A DNA stretch of 6,438 bases from B13-G4 sp030606805 (GTDB lineage Bacteria; Desulfobacterota; Desulfobacteria; Desulfobacterales; ETH-SRB1). The position numbers and the translations under genes are program-made. The stretch's first letter is position 1. The number at the start of each line of letters is the position of its first letter. The notes beneath the pieces were generated by a model. It was not told the DNA's origin. It ran no database searches and worked only from the letters and a program-made list of their open reading frames with translations. The stretch is from the NCBI GenBank assembly GCA_030606805.1, contig JAUWFS010000193.1:1-6438 (forward strand), read 5' to 3'. This document shows, in pieces, positions 1 through 6,272 of the stretch.

Positions 1-782
1 AATAAAGGCTTGGGCATAAAGGTAACTGTATGGTTGTGACGACAGGCCACGTTCTTTAAAATATACTTGAACCACATGAGCTGATCACCCATCTGCACCA
101 AAGGCTTAAAACGCATATCTATCTCTGCCTGACCGGCTGTAGCTACTTCATGATGCTGACATTCAACATCTATACCTAAATCCTCTAAAGTAAGCAGCAT
201 CTCTGTGCGTAAATCCTGAAACTTATCCATGGGTGGAACAGGGAAATATCCTTCCTTATGGCGAGGTTTGTATGCCAGGTTGGGCTCCTCATTTCTACCT
301 GCATTCCAAATCCCTTCTATTGAGTCAACCTGATAAAAGGACTTGTTCTTGGATGACTCAAAACGAACATCATCAAATATGAAAAACTCTGCCTCAGGAC
401 CAAAATATGCTGTGTCTCCTATCCCGGTGCCTTTAAGATAAGCCTCAGCCTTCTGGGCTATGTAACGGGGATCTCGTGAGTATGACTCACGGGTAAGCGG
501 GTCTACTATGTTCCCTATAAGAACAAGTGTCGGCACTTCAAAAAATGGATCCATCCTGGCTGTTGCAGGATCCGGTATCACTAACATATCACTGGCGTGA
601 ATAGGCTGCCAGCCCCTTATGCTGGATCCATCAAATCCAAAACCATCCTCAAATGAAGACTCATCTACCTCGCTCACAGGCACGGTAAAATGCTGCCATA
701 CTCCAGGAAAATCCAGAAAACGTAAATCAACTACCCTGGCTCCTTTTTCTTTGATCATCTCCAATACATCTTTTGTTGTCAT
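1..782 (-). CDS. glnA: Glutamine synthetase type I, N-terminal part (C-terminus beyond window edge)
   Basis: Cytoplasmic enzyme that joins ammonium to glutamate using ATP, forming glutamine; it is the effector of this operon. My minus-strand translation starts MTTKDVLEMIKEKGARVVDL and gives 260 codons of an expected ~470. The beta-grasp N-domain carries the GFGFDGSS loop (residues 48-54), with Asp51 reaching into the neighbouring subunit's active site. The catalytic domain begins around 105 and shows metal ligands Glu130 and Glu132 (GPEAEFFIFD) and Glu212 and Glu220 (HHEVATAGQAE), and it ends at the conserved TFMPKPL. The segment around 141-180 (IEGIWN, EGYFPVPPMD) resembles the GSI-beta class, which is usually controlled by adenylylation. 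The tyrosine modified in that class (Tyr397 in E. coli) lies outside the window, so regulation cannot be read here. The ATG start at 780-782 is fixed by a strong ribosome binding site, TAAGGAGGA at 791-799, 8 nt upstream. The gene follows glnB by 45 bp and is probably last or late in the glnD-amtB-glnB-glnA transcript. Confidence 0.97.
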   Translation of the reverse strand, partial: MTTKDVLEMIKEKGARVVDLRFLDFPGVWQHFTVPVSEVDESSFEDGFGFDGSSIRGWQPIHASDMLVIPDPATARMDPFFEVPTLVLIGNIVDPLTRESYSRDPRYIAQKAEAYLKGTGIGDTAYFGPEAEFFIFDDVRFESSKNKSFYQVDSIEGIWNAGRNEEPNLAYKPRHKEGYFPVPPMDKFQDLRTEMLLTLEDLGIDVECQHHEVATAGQAEIDMRFKPLVQMGDQLMWFKYILKNVACRHNHTVTFMPKPL

Positions 783-796
783 TATGAAAATCCTCC

Positions 797-824
797 TTAA
801 TTTAGTATTTTGCACTTAAATTAA
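797..824. other. Weak AT stem-loop in the glnB-glnA gap
   Basis: On the transcript (minus strand) TTAATTT (818-824) can pair with AAATTAA (797-803) across a 14-nt loop. The 3' arm overlaps the first bases of the glnA ribosome binding site (791-799). All pairs are A-U, so it is too weak to be a terminator. Any effect on glnA translation is speculative. Confidence 0.2.
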
Positions 825-827
825 TAA

Positions 828-1166
828 TCAAACTGCATCCTTTCCCCTTTCTCCCGTGCGCACTCTTATTGCTTCTTCAACAGGAAATACAAAAATCTTT
901 CCATCTCCTATTTTACCAGTGTTTGAAGCCTTCCTTATAGCTTCAACAACCTTGTCGGTCTTATCTGCTTCAACAACTATTTCAATTTTAATTTTTGGTA
1001 TGAAATTCACCAAGTACTCGGCACCACGGTAGATTTCCTTATGTCCTTTTTGGCGGCCACAACCCTTAACCTCTGAAATAGTCATTCCATGAACACCTAT
1101 TTCACTTAATATATCTTTTACATCATCGAGTTTAAAAGGTTTTATGATCGCCTCGATCTTATTCAT
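828..1166 (-). CDS. glnB: Nitrogen regulatory protein P-II
   Basis: Small trimeric signalling protein that reads 2-oxoglutarate, ATP and ADP levels and controls targets such as GlnD/GlnE-linked enzymes, NtrB and AmtB. It has 112 residues, the standard family length, and starts MNKIEAIIKPFKLDDVK. The T-loop (about 37-55, GRQKGHKEIYRGAEY) has Tyr46 and Tyr51; Tyr51 is the uridylylation site, and the matching enzyme, GlnD, is encoded two genes upstream. Lys58, the B-loop TGKIGDGK (83-90) and the C-loop Arg101 and Arg103 (nucleotide binding) are all present, so the protein looks fully functional. The ATG is preceded by AGAGGTGA at 1173-1180, 6 nt away. It lies 31 bp after amtB. PII genes next to amtB are usually called glnK, but the sequence reads more like GlnB (MNKIEAIIKPFKLDDVK, FVFPVEEAIRVRTGE), and glnB-glnA adjacency also favours glnB. 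It may perform both jobs if it is the only paralogue; that is inference. Confidence 0.97.
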   Translation of the reverse strand: MNKIEAIIKPFKLDDVKDILSEIGVHGMTISEVKGCGRQKGHKEIYRGAEYLVNFIPKIKIEIVVEADKTDKVVEAIRKASNTGKIGDGKIFVFPVEEAIRVRTGERGKDAV

Positions 1167-1197
1167 TGTTTCTCACCTCTTTATATTAAATTCGTAA

Positions 1198-2415
1198 TCA
1201 AAGTGTATAGCCAACCTCACTGTGCTGTGACAGATCAAGCCCCCGAACTTCTTCTTCATCTGAAACCCTGAGACCAATGGTCATGTCAATAAATTTAACA
1301 ATAATTGCCGTCACTGTAATAGAAAATACAATTGCAGCAAACGCACCTGCAAACTGTATGACAAATTGATTCAGATTTCCAAAGAACAATCCATCAGCTC
1401 CGTCGGGATTAACCGCAGTAGTTGCAAACAGCCCGGTCGCAAGAGCGCCCCATAATCCACCTGCTCCATGTATGGCAACAACATCCAGAGCATCGTCATA
1501 ACCAAATTTGTCTTTCAATGTCAGAGCAAGATAGCATAAAATACCTGCAATAAGTCCTATAATAAGTGCTGATACCGGCCCAACAAATCCCGCTGCAGGT
1601 GTTATAGCAACAAGACCGGCAACCGCCCCGGAAGCTGCACCAAGTGCAGTAGGCTTACCGCGAAGTATCCATTCTGTGGCCACCCAGAAAACCGCTGCTG
1701 TCCCTGAAGCTATCTGAGTGGTCATAAAAGCCATAGTTGCTATTTTACCGGCAGAAAGAGCGCTGCCCGCATTAAAGCCAAACCATCCAAACCACAGTAT
1801 GCCGGCACCAAAAACTGTCATAGGAAGATTATGCGGCAAAAATGCTTCCTTTCCCCATCCCTTTCTCTTGCCTAACATAACAGCGACAACCAATGCTGCT
1901 GCTCCGGAATTAATATGAATGACCGTTCCTCCGGCAAAATCAAGTGCACCCATATTTCCGAGCCAGCCACCGCCCCATACCCAGTGGCATACAGGTAAGT
2001 ATACAAATGTTGTCCAAAGAACTGTAAAAAGAATAAAGGCTGAAAATTTCATCCTTTCTGCAAATGCTCCTGTAATAAGTGCTGGTGTAATTATAGCGAA
2101 CATAAGCTGAAATGCGCAAAATAATAGATGCGGGATGCTGTCGGAGTATGGACCAGTTGACAGGCCAACGCCCTTGAGAAAGGCCCAATCGAGATTGCCG
2201 ATTACTCCGGCAATATCCGGCCCAAAAGCAAGAGAGTATCCATATAATAACCAAATTATTGATACAATGCCAAGACATAAAAAACTTTGTAAAACAGTTG
2301 TCAGCACATTTTTGGAACGAACCAGCCCACCGTAAAAAAGAGCTAAACCTGGTGTCATCAACATAACTAAAGCTGTTGCAACAAGCATAAATGCTGTATC
2401 GCCTGTATTAATCAT
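1198..2415 (-). CDS. amtB: Ammonium transporter (Amt/AmtB family)
   Basis: Inner-membrane trimeric channel that brings in ammonium and is blocked when non-uridylylated PII inserts its T-loop. The 405 residues match the mature-type Amt length and form about 11 hydrophobic helices. The N-terminus (MINTGDTAFMLVATALVML) begins near helix 1, with no long cleavable signal peptide such as that of E. coli AmtB. Family landmarks sit one position before E. coli mature numbering: Phe102 and Phe106 near the pore gate, Trp147 and Ser218 at the ammonium recruitment site, Phe214, Asp159 in the signature DFAGGTVIHINSG, and the twin pore histidines His167 and His316 (VVAIHGAGGLWG). The tail (about 384-405) is acidic, with EEEVRGLDLSQHSE; the Amt C-terminal tail takes part in gating and PII docking. 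The ATG at 2413-2415 has an AAGGAAGG site at 2425-2432, 9 nt upstream. It is 43 bp after glnD and 31 bp before glnB, so it is operonic. Nothing looks damaged. Confidence 0.97.
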   Translation of the reverse strand: MINTGDTAFMLVATALVMLMTPGLALFYGGLVRSKNVLTTVLQSFLCLGIVSIIWLLYGYSLAFGPDIAGVIGNLDWAFLKGVGLSTGPYSDSIPHLLFCAFQLMFAIITPALITGAFAERMKFSAFILFTVLWTTFVYLPVCHWVWGGGWLGNMGALDFAGGTVIHINSGAAALVVAVMLGKRKGWGKEAFLPHNLPMTVFGAGILWFGWFGFNAGSALSAGKIATMAFMTTQIASGTAAVFWVATEWILRGKPTALGAASGAVAGLVAITPAAGFVGPVSALIIGLIAGILCYLALTLKDKFGYDDALDVVAIHGAGGLWGALATGLFATTAVNPDGADGLFFGNLNQFVIQFAGAFAAIVFSITVTAIIVKFIDMTIGLRVSDEEEVRGLDLSQHSEVGYTL

Positions 2416-2458
2416 AAATTTTTGCCTTCCTTTTGATTCTTTATTTTACCAGGACTCA

Positions 2459-5107
2459 TTATCCCCTTCCCGGCAACACTTCTGCAATTGCATCCTTTAT
2501 CGCCGCCACCTGGTCGGGTGAATCAACCTTTTGGCCATCAAAATCTCTGACGTAAAAAATATCTACGACCTGATCAACCTTTGTAGAAATTTTTGAGATC
2601 CATACATCCAGCCCGCACCTGAAAAGAGCGTCGGTAATGCTGAAAAGCAGCCCCGGAAAGTCATAGGTAAAAACTTCAATGATTGTAAAAAAAACGGAGC
2701 TTTCATTATCTACAACTATCCGGTTAGGTCTTTGTGATGTACGGGGCCTAAAGGTTCGATAGGGGGACATCTTCTCCTTTAGAGCTTCTGCAAGATTCAA
2801 CTCGTCTGATAGAGCAGATTTGAGATTCTCTTCTGCTTTATCCCATCGCTCGGTTTCAAAAATCTGATCAAGGGGTGGTTTAACTTTAAAAATATCAAGA
2901 GCTATATTATTTCGCCATGTATATGCCTGAGTATCCAGAATATCGATGCTGTTCAAAGTAAATACTCCGGCAATTTTTGAAAATAAGCATGGACGGTCTT
3001 TTGCACAAATCGTTACAACCCTTGTATTAGAATCAGAAGTTCGCGTTACTTTCCAGACAAAATCTGCGTTACCAAGACTTTTGTAAAGCTCGATATGTTC
3101 CAGTATATCTTGTGCCGAAGTGTACAGAAGATATCTCGGCGACATTACATTAAAAATCTGCTCTAATTCTTGCCTTGCCTGCTGAGAAGATGCAGATAAT
3201 AAAATTTCTTCCTTCTTCTTCTCAACTATATCAACAGCTTTCCCTGTTGTCAGCTCACCTTTTTTCAATATGCTCAGCACGTTAAGAAAAAGATTTTTTA
3301 AAAGAGCCGAAGCCCAGTCATTCCAGGCAGTTGGACCGGTAGACATTGAATCCGAGACAGTCAGAAGGTAAAGCATTATCAAACGCTCTATGTCCTTTAT
3401 CTTTCCGGCACAGGTGATAGCTGTCCCCTCATCATTTAGATCTCTTCTGAACGCAGTTTTGATAAGAAGTAAATGTTCATTTATCAAAAATGTTATGGTT
3501 TCTATATCGCTTTTTTTGAAACCTCTTTTTTTAAGTATATCTTTAACGATTTTTGCTCCTTTCTGTGAATGCCCCCCAGCCGGTTCTCCTTTCCCAATAT
3601 CATGGAAAAGAGCTGCCCAAAGCAGTAATTTCTTACTGGAAAGCTCTTTATACAGACTTCCACACAATTGGTTTTCAGCTTTATCTTCATCAGGCATACC
3701 GAATTTTTTTATTGTCTTTACGGTAAGTAACGAATGCCTTGCAACAGGATAGATATGATACTCATCATACTGAATTCGATTAACAATATTTTTAAATTCG
3801 GGTATAAACTGCACTAAAAATCCTGTGCTTAACATATCATTCAAAACATCAATTGTTGTGGGCGGAGCAAATAAAATCCTTTCAAAAGATTTTAAAGCAA
3901 ACGAAGCGTTTCTGAAATCATCATCAATCAAATAAATAAATTCTTTTAACAGCCGCTTTGCTTCAGAACTTAATGGAACTTGCAGGCGAGCGCTTTCTTC
4001 AAATATTTTTATCAGCAAATCCGGAGAATCCAGTATAGCCTCGGAAGAAACAAAATTAAGCATATCCCTCTTAACTTCGAGACCATTTATTTGAGTTTGT
4101 GGATTGAGTTTTTTTGAAAGCTTTGACTTTTTTGTGTAAGCTTGTTCACCAATAAACATCAAGTATTGCTGCTTCAAAACCTCCATCCGGCTGTGCAATT
4201 TTGCTAAAAATCTTTCTACTGGCTGCAGCCCGTTTTGTTTTCTGAAATTCAGGGCATTGGCCAGTTCTGTCTGATACTCAAAATACAGTTGATCACATTT
4301 TCTCCCGGCTATATAATGCAATCGGTTTCTAACTTCCCATATAAAAGAAAGGGCTTCTGATAAAATTTTAAACTCATCGTACGAAAGGCAGCCATAATAC
4401 TCGAGATCTCTTGGCTGCTTGATATTATATTTTATCCGGCCAATCCACAGCATTGTGTGGTAATCTCTCAATCCCCCTTGCCCTTCCTTAATATTTGGTT
4501 CAAGCAAATTAGTAGAGTCCCCAAAACGATCATGGCGCTGAAGATTGCTTTCAATAAGCCGATTAATGATTTTGTCAGATCGCTTGATAATGACCTTTTT
4601 TAGGATTTGCTCCATAAGTTCTGAATACAAAAGGGATACACCGCATATAAAACGGGCATCCAAAACTGAAGTCAGCACCTCCAGGTCTTTCCCGGAAAGA
4701 CTAACACATTCCTTAATTGAGCGAGTAGCATGTCCTACATCAAGACCGATGTCCCATAGCGGGTAAAGAATCTCCTTGATAAGATCCTCGGTTTTATCAG
4801 GAACATTTTTTTCAAAAAGAAAAAGAAGATCTACATCAGAGTGAATGCACTGTTCTTCCCTTCCATAGCCGCCAAGGGCAAAGATCGCATAAGGATTCTT
4901 GTTTATACGCATTATAGGACCGACTTCACTTCTCTCAAAACTTTCACGAAAATAATCGTCTAAAATCCTGGCATTATGCTCCAAAAAAAAGGGGTCTCTT
5001 TTGTTTAAAAACCCTGAAATCAGTCGATCCCTCTTTTTCTGCAGCATCTTTGAAGCATGGTCATACTTGTTTTTCATGTTTGTTACGAGCAATAGTCTTG
5101 TCCCCAA
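2459..5107 (-). CDS. glnD: Bifunctional [protein-PII] uridylyltransferase / uridylyl-removing enzyme
   Basis: Primary glutamine sensor: at low glutamine it adds UMP to PII Tyr51, at high glutamine it removes it. At 882 residues (longest frame) it is close to E. coli GlnD (890). Domains in order: nucleotidyltransferase with GGYGREE (79-85) and the metal motif SDVDLLFL (90-97, Asp91 and Asp93); a linker/helical region with LLEPNIKEGQGGLRDYHTML (201-220); an HD hydrolase domain with His458, His502-Asp503 (ALFHDIGKG), His513, His545 and Asp586; and two C-terminal ACT domains, about 695-765 and 805-880, the glutamine-binding region. All catalytic residues I can place are intact, so both activities are expected. 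The start is uncertain. The longest frame opens with TTG at 5105-5107 without a ribosome site. TTG at 5090-5092 has GGGGA (5101-5105) 8 nt upstream. ATG at 5075-5077 lacks a clear site. The gene is first in the glnD-amtB-glnB-glnA cluster and lies just downstream of a sigma-54-like promoter. Confidence 0.96.
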   Translation of the reverse strand: MGTRLLLVTNMKNKYDHASKMLQKKRDRLISGFLNKRDPFFLEHNARILDDYFRESFERSEVGPIMRINKNPYAIFALGGYGREEQCIHSDVDLLFLFEKNVPDKTEDLIKEILYPLWDIGLDVGHATRSIKECVSLSGKDLEVLTSVLDARFICGVSLLYSELMEQILKKVIIKRSDKIINRLIESNLQRHDRFGDSTNLLEPNIKEGQGGLRDYHTMLWIGRIKYNIKQPRDLEYYGCLSYDEFKILSEALSFIWEVRNRLHYIAGRKCDQLYFEYQTELANALNFRKQNGLQPVERFLAKLHSRMEVLKQQYLMFIGEQAYTKKSKLSKKLNPQTQINGLEVKRDMLNFVSSEAILDSPDLLIKIFEESARLQVPLSSEAKRLLKEFIYLIDDDFRNASFALKSFERILFAPPTTIDVLNDMLSTGFLVQFIPEFKNIVNRIQYDEYHIYPVARHSLLTVKTIKKFGMPDEDKAENQLCGSLYKELSSKKLLLWAALFHDIGKGEPAGGHSQKGAKIVKDILKKRGFKKSDIETITFLINEHLLLIKTAFRRDLNDEGTAITCAGKIKDIERLIMLYLLTVSDSMSTGPTAWNDWASALLKNLFLNVLSILKKGELTTGKAVDIVEKKKEEILLSASSQQARQELEQIFNVMSPRYLLYTSAQDILEHIELYKSLGNADFVWKVTRTSDSNTRVVTICAKDRPCLFSKIAGVFTLNSIDILDTQAYTWRNNIALDIFKVKPPLDQIFETERWDKAEENLKSALSDELNLAEALKEKMSPYRTFRPRTSQRPNRIVVDNESSVFFTIIEVFTYDFPGLLFSITDALFRCGLDVWISKISTKVDQVVDIFYVRDFDGQKVDSPDQVAAIKDAIAEVLPGRG
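5101..5105 (-). promoter_or_regulatory. Possible ribosome binding site that decides the glnD start
   Basis: On the minus strand GGGGA is followed by 8 nt and then TTG at 5090-5092, which would make GlnD 877 residues. The upstream TTG (5105-5107) overlaps this site and has only AT-rich sequence before it. The ATG at 5075-5077 has no purine-rich site at the right distance. This favours the middle TTG, but the match to the anti-Shine-Dalgarno is only moderate. Confidence 0.4.
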
Positions 5108-5139
5108 AAAGTTTAATAGACTTTGTTTATTTAAGTATT

Positions 5140-5156
5140 AGCAACAAATATACCCA
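5140..5156 (-). promoter_or_regulatory. Candidate sigma-54 (-24/-12) promoter of the glnD operon
   Basis: The minus strand reads TTGGGTATATTTGTTGCT across 5139-5156. It has GG (5154-5153) and GC (5142-5141) separated by exactly 10 nt, and agrees with TGGYAYRN4TTGCW at GG, Y, A, R, TTGC and W. It deviates at the T before GG and at the C of the CAC. With C of GC as -12, transcription would start near 5129, leaving a leader of about 20-50 nt to the candidate glnD starts. Sigma-54 control of ammonium assimilation operons is well established in proteobacteria. A second, poorer register (GG-N10-GG) overlaps it just upstream. It is a single motif read by eye in AT-rich DNA, so it remains a candidate. 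Confidence 0.5.
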
Positions 5157-5230
5157 AAAAATATACCAACAATAAAATCTATTAATTCAGCAAGATATGA
5201 ATATCGGTGTGAAAGAGATAAGATAGAATA

Positions 5231-5244
5231 TTACAAATTTGTAA
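5231..5244. promoter_or_regulatory. Palindromic operator/enhancer candidate, copy 1
   Basis: TTACAAATTTGTAA is a perfect 14-bp palindrome. Its centre (5237.5) lies about 108 bp upstream of the predicted sigma-54 start of glnD. A near-identical palindrome lies exactly 30 bp further upstream. Paired sites near -108 and -140 are the known layout of NtrC sites at E. coli glnAp2, but this sequence does not match the NtrC consensus (TGCAC...GTGCA), so the binding protein is unknown. Confidence 0.5.
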
Positions 5245-5260
5245 GTAAAAGATATAATAT

Positions 5261-5274
5261 TTACAAATTTGTAG
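5261..5274. promoter_or_regulatory. Palindromic operator/enhancer candidate, copy 2
   Basis: TTACAAATTTGTAG contains the perfect 12-bp palindrome TACAAATTTGTA (5262-5273), identical to the core of copy 1 and spaced 30 bp centre to centre, close to three helical turns, so both would face the same side of the DNA. It lies about 138 bp upstream of the predicted start of the glnD operon and ends 22 bp before the repeat element at 5297. A role as upstream activating sequence is inference. Confidence 0.5.
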
Positions 5275-5296
5275 GCGACCTGTATTTAGTTAATGA

Positions 5297-5517
5297 GTAG
5301 CCGTTCACGGCTTGAAACTTGAAATTGGAAAGTAGAAATCAGGGAGAGATGAAAGGTTCAGAACACCGTGGGCTATCAGATAATATGACCGTCTGACAGC
5401 ATAGCTGCAAATATAAAAGCAATAGTTAAAAAACTCGGCCCAAAATTGAATACGTTCATCAACAGTACAAAAGCATGAAGGCCAAATTTCTAATTTCAAT
5501 GTTCAGTGAACGCTTAC
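5297..5517. repeat. 221-bp MITE-like repeat element (element 1), inserted in the permease gene
   Basis: The element is bounded by imperfect terminal inverted repeats: GTAGCCGTTCAC at 5297-5308 and GTGAACGCTTAC (reverse complement GTAAGCGTTCAC) at 5506-5517, 10 of 12 identical. Just inside lie a second inverted pair, TTGAAATTGGAAA (5319-5331) and its partner at 5487-5499, 12 of 13 identical. The right end fuses in frame to the permease and supplies its stop (…LPN then V-S-V-H-stop, the last codons being element sequence). I see no clear target-site duplication; the flanks are AATGA and GTTAG. The interior shows no transposase and only a chance 64-codon frame. Element 2 carries the same two end types in the opposite orientation. 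A non-autonomous transposable element, or a REP/BIME-like unit given the GTAG end, fits; the mobilising enzyme is not in the window. Confidence 0.6.
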
Positions 5518-6054
5518 GTTAGGGAGAATAACATAACGAAGTATCTGTAGTGGTGAAGCACCAAGATTCATGGCAGCTCGTCGAAGAGTGGGATCCACAC
5601 GCATGGTTGCATCTGTGGTATAAACTAAAATGGAAGCAAAACTCCCCATAAAAACAATTGCATACTTTTGCTGCTCATCAATACCCAGCCAAAGCATAGA
5701 CAGGGGGATCCAGCTTAATGCGGGCAAAGGTCGAATTATTGAAATAATCGGATTTATTGCAGCACGAACAACTGAGTTCATCCCTATAATTAACCCGGCA
5801 GGTACACCTACAAGAACACTCAATAAAAACCCTGTCAGCACTCTTGTTGCGCTTATTTTAATGTCTGCTAATAAAACGGCATCTTTAGCGGTAGTCATTT
5901 GAATTGCTTTATCAATGACCTGGGTTGGCGCCGGCAAAAAAAAGGGATCAATAACATTTGTTCTCACAAGAATTTCCCAAATACTGAGAAAAACAAGTAA
6001 CCCTATAGCTCCAATAACAGAAGAGCGCCATAAACCAAGTCCTTCTCCTTCCAC
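5503..6054 (-). pseudogene. ABC transporter inner-membrane permease (SsuC/TauC/NrtB type), truncated
   Basis: Would form the membrane channel of an importer for nitrate, sulfonate, taurine or a similar small substrate. The 183-residue frame has hydrophobic segments at about 11-31, 68-92, 98-124 and 131-147, the typical N-terminal phrase DPFFLPAPTQV (36-46), and an EAA loop at 159-179 (RAAMNLGASPLQILRYVILPN) that docks the ATPase subunit. Family members usually run to about 250-270 residues. Here the frame ends three codons after the EAA loop, inside the end of repeat element 1, so the final membrane segments are missing. They are not found beyond the element, which implies deletion as well as insertion. 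The start is GTG (6052-6054) with GGGGGA at 6062-6067, 7 nt upstream. Its substrate-binding partner upstream is also broken. The substrate cannot be told from the fragment; a product, if made, is unlikely to work. Confidence 0.85.
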
Positions 6055-6098
6055 CTGTCATTCCCCCTGACTTATAATGATTGCACTTTTATTTATTT

Positions 6099-6215
6099 GT
6101 AAGCGTTCACGGTTGTCGGTTTACAGTTCACAGCTTTTTCGAGGACCCCATAATTCTCCCCTATCTTCTGTTTTTTTCAACCGTGAACCGATAACTGTAA
6201 ACCGTGAACGGCTAC
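6099..6215. repeat. 117-bp MITE-like repeat element (element 2), opposite orientation to element 1
   Basis: Ends are GTAAGCGTTCACGG (6099-6112) and CCGTGAACGGCTAC (6202-6215, reverse complement GTAGCCGTTCACGG). Inside, GGTTTACAGTT (6118-6128) pairs exactly with 6193-6203, and words such as GTTCACGGTT and CGGTTCACGG recur, giving the unit a strongly palindromic outline around an unpaired centre. The outer end matches the outer end of element 1 over 14 of 14 bases, and the inner ends match over 12 of 12; the interiors are unrelated. Both flanks are T-rich (ATTT on each side could be a 4-bp duplication but is weak in such DNA). It sits between the two broken ABC-transporter genes. It could fold into a long hairpin in RNA; a terminator function is possible but there is no clear T-tract after a tight stem. 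Confidence 0.6.
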
Positions 6216-6272
6216 ATTTTTATTTCCTAAAAAGAAAGAATATCAAGATTAACCCATTTGCGAAAATCAGGT

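Larger units (their letters stand above)
5108..5296. other. AT-rich non-coding regulatory region upstream of glnD
   Basis: None of the minus-strand frames continues the lost permease C-terminus: all hit stops early and show no permease-like residues. The region holds the sigma-54 candidate (5140-5156), the two palindromes (5231-5274) and an imperfect inverted repeat, TTAATAGACTTT (5113-5124) with AAAATCTATTAA (5174-5185), 11 of 12 bases pairing, which brackets the promoter. I see no terminator hairpin and no RNA gene. Confidence 0.6.

Noticed and set aside
783..827. Separate promoter or sigma-54 site directly before glnA
   Set aside because: No GG-N10-GC and no -10/-35 pair found on the minus strand in the 45-bp gap; a promoter inside glnB cannot be excluded by eye.
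1940..2278. 112-codon minus-strand frame inside amtB in another frame, plus several plus-strand frames antisense to amtB, glnD and glnA
   Set aside because: These are shadows of well-conserved genes whose own frames carry all the family motifs.
5253..5258. Perfect TATAAT between the two palindromes (plus strand)
   Set aside because: No acceptable -35 at the right distance and no gene downstream on the plus strand; expected by chance in DNA this AT-rich. The minus-strand equivalent TATTAT also lacks a convincing -35.
5305..5499. 64-codon minus-strand frame inside repeat element 1
   Set aside because: It lies wholly within the element, its ends are made of the inverted-repeat arms, it has no good ribosome site, and the residue make-up (rich in Phe, Tyr, Cys, Ser) looks like translated non-coding DNA. 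Would be reconsidered if copies elsewhere keep the frame open.
5506..5530. Integron attC-like GTTAGG/TAAC motifs near the permease junction
   Set aside because: The GTTAG at 5518 belongs to permease sequence, there is no paired R box or attC-type fold, and no integrase or cassette array is present.
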